A stretch of 18,016 nucleotides of DNA from an uncultured Bryobacterales bacterium (GTDB lineage Bacteria > Acidobacteriota > Terriglobia > Bryobacterales > UBA6623): positions 1-18,016 of the forward strand of contig CAMPKL010000011.1 of assembly GCA_946887065.1 (NCBI GenBank), written 5' to 3'. The notes under the pieces were generated by a model. The model did no database searches. It had not been told where the DNA came from and worked only from the letters and a program-made list of their open reading frames with translations. The position numbers and the translations under genes are program-made. This document shows positions 15,123-18,016 of this stretch, in pieces; within the stretch, counting starts at the first letter, position 1, and the number at the start of each line of letters is the position of its first letter.

Positions 15123-16607
15123 ATGGAGTTTCTAGCGTACATCCGTGTAGTCGCCGTGTTCGCGACGCTTTATTGGGCACTCCCGACTTGGGCGCGTGGC
15201 GGGCTTAGGGAGTCGTTTGCGGGTTGGGCGGGAAGTTTCGTCCGCTTTTGCTTCTTCACGGAACTGGCTGTGGTTCTGCTCGGCATCATTGGGTTGGCGT
15301 TGCCGGGGGCGCTGCTGCCTCTTTCTCTCCTATGGTTTGGTATAGATGCAGCACAACGGACGCCCGAGCTACTGGTTGGGCCGAACAGCCGTCGTGAGTG
15401 GTTAATCCGCCAGTTAACGGCGCTTCGGCACGCAGCCGATTTGCGGTACGCCTGGGGGCGCATTGCCTCTCAACAACGCCGTGTCCGGAACGCTCTCACA
15501 TGGATGACTCTGCCGGCGTTCCCCCTTGTTGTAAAAGCCTTCTTCCCAATCCATAATGCCCGCCTTAGCGACATGGACGATTACTCAAGATCCATTTCCC
15601 TATCGGTTTTGAACAATGGCCATAGCTGGGTTCCGGACTTGTCTGTCCCGCTGCTGTTGCCGCTGCAGTACCTCGCCGCCGTCGCCGCCCCGCGCGCTGT
15701 TGCGCTGAGCGAGCCGCTTTTCGCAGCTCTTCTCATCGCCGCGATTGGGTTCGTCGTCTTTCAACTCAGGGGTTGCCGTCCAGCGGCAATCACGGCCATG
15801 GGCAGCGCCGTCTTTCTCATGTTGTCGCCCGTCATGGATGGCGTCGATGATTTGGCCCGCTCGGAGCTTGCGGTCGCGTTCATTCTCCTGGCGATCGGCC
15901 TCCGATCGACATCGAGGCTTGAGGCCCTGCTTTCAGCCGTGCTCGGAATCGCTGTGGGATTCCTGCCTGGTCATTTCGCCCAATCCTTGCAGGTGCTGAT
16001 CCCGTATATGGCCGCAGTTCTTCTTGGCATCGGAGTGGCCGAATTTCGGATTCAACCTTGCGTGACTGTTCGACGCCTGGCAGGCATAGGGTTAACCGCC
16101 GCTCTGGTTGCCGCCTTCGTTTACGTCGCCAGACAGCAACCGGACGGACCAATACAATACGAAGCCGCAGCAAAGGTCGCCCGGCAACTGGCGCTGGAAC
16201 AGCCCAGGAATACCTGGGCCTTGGTCTCAACGACTCAAGAGCTTCCGTATGTATATGGCAACGGATGGCATGTCGAAATTGCCGGGTTTGTTCGTGACAT
16301 CCAAGCCGCCCAAGTCGCTCGGCCGGCCTACCAATTCCCCTTCCCGGTCCGCGACGTGTACTTTCTGGTAGAGACGCGGCCGCTGCAGCCGCAAAGCTTC
16401 CCAACAAGCGGCGCCGCCGTTCTGCAGGCGCGCCTATCTCCGACGGCGTCCAGCGCCTACAGCACGCCATTGGAACGGGCGACTCTAGAGTTCCAACTAG
16501 CGGAGTTGCTCGCCATCTACGGGCAACACCACGATGACCTGAAGGTTGTGTGGAGAACCGACGACCTGGTGCTGTTTCACGCCCCCGGTCTACTTGCCGG
16601 ACGATAA
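15123..16607 (+). CDS. Polytopic membrane protein of unknown function, possible GT-C-like enzyme
   Basis: The product is 494 residues, starting three bases after the pelG stop, so it belongs to the same operon. About nine or ten hydrophobic segments fill residues ~5-340; the last ~150 residues are soluble. After the third membrane region there is an acidic loop, 'RLSDMDDYSRS' (D150, D152, D153), followed by 'LNNGHSW' and 'PDLSVPLLLPLQYL'. That order (acidic pair, helix, small loop, Pro-rich entry to the next helix) recalls the first periplasmic loop of GT-C glycosyltransferases, but I do not recognise the family. It does not look like PelE (no TPR) or PelD (no GAF/GGDEF-like domain). It may modify the chain, attach a lipid-linked sugar, or be a lineage-specific part of the export complex. 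Confidence 0.65.
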   Translation: MEFLAYIRVVAVFATLYWALPTWARGGLRESFAGWAGSFVRFCFFTELAVVLLGIIGLALPGALLPLSLLWFGIDAAQRTPELLVGPNSRREWLIRQLTALRHAADLRYAWGRIASQQRRVRNALTWMTLPAFPLVVKAFFPIHNARLSDMDDYSRSISLSVLNNGHSWVPDLSVPLLLPLQYLAAVAAPRAVALSEPLFAALLIAAIGFVVFQLRGCRPAAITAMGSAVFLMLSPVMDGVDDLARSELAVAFILLAIGLRSTSRLEALLSAVLGIAVGFLPGHFAQSLQVLIPYMAAVLLGIGVAEFRIQPCVTVRRLAGIGLTAALVAAFVYVARQQPDGPIQYEAAAKVARQLALEQPRNTWALVSTTQELPYVYGNGWHVEIAGFVRDIQAAQVARPAYQFPFPVRDVYFLVETRPLQPQSFPTSGAAVLQARLSPTASSAYSTPLERATLEFQLAELLAIYGQHHDDLKVVWRTDDLVLFHAPGLLAGR

Positions 16608-16772
16608 CGAACGAGTGGGCTGTGGGTCCGACCGATCTTCAATCGCCGGCAGCCGGGTCGGTCGCCTGGTTGGTCGTCAAGGGCATCTGCGTCGTCTCGG
16701 GAACTTTCCTGCATCGCCGCGGCCTAGATCGGTGGGTGACTAACTGTCTCCAGAAGCTAATTAACTGGCCTT
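16608..16772. other. Short intergenic gap with an inverted repeat
   Basis: This 165-bp gap follows the last membrane-protein gene. CGACCGA (16629-16635) and TCGGTCG (16658-16664) form a seven-base inverted repeat around a 22-base interval that itself contains GCCGGCAGCCGG. There is no T-run after it, so it is not a clear terminator. The next gene may or may not be co-transcribed. Confidence 0.35.
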
Positions 16773-17228
16773 ATGATAGCTTTGAGGTCCAAAGTGCCCG
16801 ATCCTACTCGACCAACCATCGCGCTTTCAGAAGTCTTGGGTATTGGCATCGTCAGCGATCAAAACCGCGAGGACATATTGAGAGCGGCATCCAGCCCGAG
16901 TACCGCTGCGCCCACGGGTCTCTACCTCGACACAGAAACATTAGGATTGCGTCTAGAAATCACAACCGCCAATCGCATTTACCTGCTCTCGCACATCGAG
17001 CCGGGAAAGGCCGAGATCAGCGGGCATTCCGTTTACTGCCCCACGCCACTGCGCGTTGACTTGATCGGGACGCGCTGGCTGAACGAGGCTATTCACGACT
17101 GCTACATCGCGCCTGAAATGCGCCTTCAATTCGTGGACAAGCGAGCAAGAACGATTCTCACCTCTAAAATACGCTCGTTTAGGATCGTTGACTCGCCTCC
17201 CCCAAACGGCAGGTGGTCTATCAAATGA
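16773..17228 (+). CDS. Hypothetical small protein
   Basis: This is a 151-residue open frame with an ATG at 16773. I do not recognise the family. The N-terminal ~45 residues look flexible; from about residue 48 the composition looks like a folded beta-rich soluble domain ('GLYLDTETLGLRLEITT', 'AEISGHSVYCPTPLRVDLIG', 'MRLQFVDKRARTILTSKI'). There is no signal peptide or membrane segment, so it is probably cytoplasmic. No good ribosome binding site precedes the ATG. It lies 165 bp after the operon and reads the same way, before a weak hairpin. The other frames here look random, which supports it as coding, but a spurious frame cannot be excluded. Confidence 0.5.
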   Translation: MIALRSKVPDPTRPTIALSEVLGIGIVSDQNREDILRAASSPSTAAPTGLYLDTETLGLRLEITTANRIYLLSHIEPGKAEISGHSVYCPTPLRVDLIGTRWLNEAIHDCYIAPEMRLQFVDKRARTILTSKIRSFRIVDSPPPNGRWSIK

Positions 17229-17258
17229 AGGAAGTTTTTGCGTCCCTCAAAGATTTGT

Positions 17259-17280
17259 AGCCCCAAGGTAATGGGGTTCT
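17259..17280 (+). terminator. Weak possible terminator
   Basis: AGCCCCA-aggtaa-TGGGGTT forms a seven-pair stem (one G-U) with a six-base loop, followed by only CT rather than a T-run. It lies about 30 bases past the stop of the small hypothetical gene and could mark the end of the transcript. Confidence 0.35.
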
Positions 17281-17411
17281 GAATGGGCCTATAGTACTGG
17301 TTGTTTGGGTCCGTTGGATGAAGCCGCCCCGGCGAATTCCCCGTTTCGCAAATGAGGGATGAGAGATATCCTGGCTAGGCCAGCGTGAGTAGAAGACTCG
17401 CGCTACCGGGG

Positions 17412-18016
17412 ATGATGAACCAAGAACAAGTCTGCGACCCGCCGCTCGCCGTACTTTGCGGTTCGGGCCCGGATGTCCGGAGGCTCGAAGAGCAGGCGCT
17501 GGACGGCGGCCCAGTTGTTCTGAGACGGGCCAACGACGCCCCCCTCGTGCTTGAATTCGCGCTTGCGGGTCAATTGTCGTCCTGCTATTGCGGCGTCATC
17601 GTTACGTTCGACGTTGCTGCTAAGTACCTTAAACCGCTTGACCCGGATTGCTGGAGCTTCGGGGATCGCCCTGTCCTTATACTGCTTCCCGGAGGCGGTG
17701 TCGATGGCGCCTTCCGCGACCAATTGTTGCGGAACGGAGCATCGGGGTTTCTGCCGAGCGGTTGCGACATCACCGTCGTTCATCGAGCCTTATCCGCCGC
17801 GAAGGAAGGCGAGTTGTGGGTCACCCGCAAACTGCTCGCCGACGCCTTCCGCCAAGCGACTAACCACGCGGATCACTATCACTTCACGGCCCGTGAGGGG
17901 GAGATCTTGCATTGCATCGCGAACGGCTTTACGAACCAGCAAATCGGCGAGACGCTCTTCATCACGAGGGAAACAGTGCGCTGGCACTTGCGGTCCATCT
18001 ACACGAAGCTGGAAGT
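17412..18016 (+). CDS. LuxR-family regulator with degenerate receiver domain, 3' end off the window
   Basis: The frame from ATG 17412 (a second ATG at 17415; a GTG at 17385 is also open) runs without a stop to the right edge, about 201 residues. The C-terminal part is a GerE/LuxR helix-turn-helix: 'FTAREGEILHCIANGFTNQQ', then 'IGETLFITRETVRWHLRSIY', ending in 'TKLE' at the edge. The N-terminal ~130 residues have receiver-like alternation ('LAVLCGSG', 'CGVIVTFD', 'PVLILLPGGG', 'LLRNGASGFLPSG'). The usual receiver Lys after 'GA.GF' is replaced (FLPSG) and no clear acidic pocket is seen after the first strand, so phosphorylation is doubtful. It would bind DNA as a dimer. It reads the same way as the polysaccharide operon and is a plausible regulator of it, by position only. 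Confidence 0.85.
   Translation, partial: MMNQEQVCDPPLAVLCGSGPDVRRLEEQALDGGPVVLRRANDAPLVLEFALAGQLSSCYCGVIVTFDVAAKYLKPLDPDCWSFGDRPVLILLPGGGVDGAFRDQLLRNGASGFLPSGCDITVVHRALSAAKEGELWVTRKLLADAFRQATNHADHYHFTAREGEILHCIANGFTNQQIGETLFITRETVRWHLRSIYTKLE

Noticed and set aside
16550..17059. 169-residue plus-strand frame crossing the operon end
   Set aside because: It overlaps both the end of the membrane-protein gene and most of the 16773-17228 frame, and its second half (His/Arg/Ser-rich) looks like an out-of-frame shadow.
16773..17228. Possible PilZ (c-di-GMP) domain in the small hypothetical protein
   Set aside because: I looked for R-x3-R and D/N-x-S-x-x-G and found neither; 'AEISGHS' is not a match.
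1..18016. tRNA, rRNA, CRISPR arrays, insertion sequences, phage genes
   Set aside because: I saw no tRNA-like cloverleaf, no regular short direct repeats with spacers, no transposase or integrase motifs and no terminal inverted repeats. The only arrays are the protein-coding Ig and NHL repeats.

Overview
The window looks like a chromosomal segment of an Acidobacteriota member, probably of the Solibacter/Bryobacter group. The evidence is a TIGR03437 domain ('Solibacter uncharacterized' family) joined to NHL repeats and Ig-like repeats in one very long secreted protein, GC-rich DNA, and frequent non-ATG starts. No lineage marker gene is present, so this placement is an inference from protein families.

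Layout. Positions 1-1036 (minus): the N-terminal part of an exported kinesin-light-chain-type TPR protein that runs off the left edge. Positions 1371-5921 (minus): a 1516-residue secreted protein (signal peptide, TIGR03437, six NHL blades, nine Ig-like repeats), with a clear Rho-independent terminator just after its stop. Positions 5922-6427: about 500 bp of non-coding DNA with two hairpins. Positions 6428-7312 (minus): a secreted GH114/PelA-hydrolase-type glycosidase. Positions 7313-7683: a divergent intergenic region with an 8-bp palindrome and a possible Shine-Dalgarno-sequestering leader.

Positions 7687-16607 (plus): a tight operon of six genes. In order they encode a CE18/Agd3-like polysaccharide deacetylase, a TolC-family outer-membrane protein, an HlyD-family periplasmic adaptor, the GT4 glycosyltransferase PelF, the 12-TM protein PelG, and a polytopic membrane protein of unknown role. 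Gaps between genes are 10, 4, -4, -59 and 3 bp. A probable small gene of unknown function (16773-17228) follows. A LuxR-type regulator with a degenerate receiver domain (from 17412) runs off the right edge.

Main interpretation. The locus encodes synthesis, modification, export and trimming of a Pel-like, probably galactosamine-rich, exopolysaccharide. PelF would polymerise a sugar nucleotide and PelG would move the chain across the inner membrane. The deacetylase and the divergent hydrolase together supply the two activities that are fused in Pseudomonas PelA. The canonical Gram-negative export parts (PelB, PelC) and the c-di-GMP/accessory parts (PelD, PelE) are not seen. A TolC-like protein and an HlyD-like adaptor occupy their place in the operon. 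This suggests a variant Pel system with a tripartite-pump-style envelope conduit. Export by this route is inferred from gene order and domain content and has not been shown.
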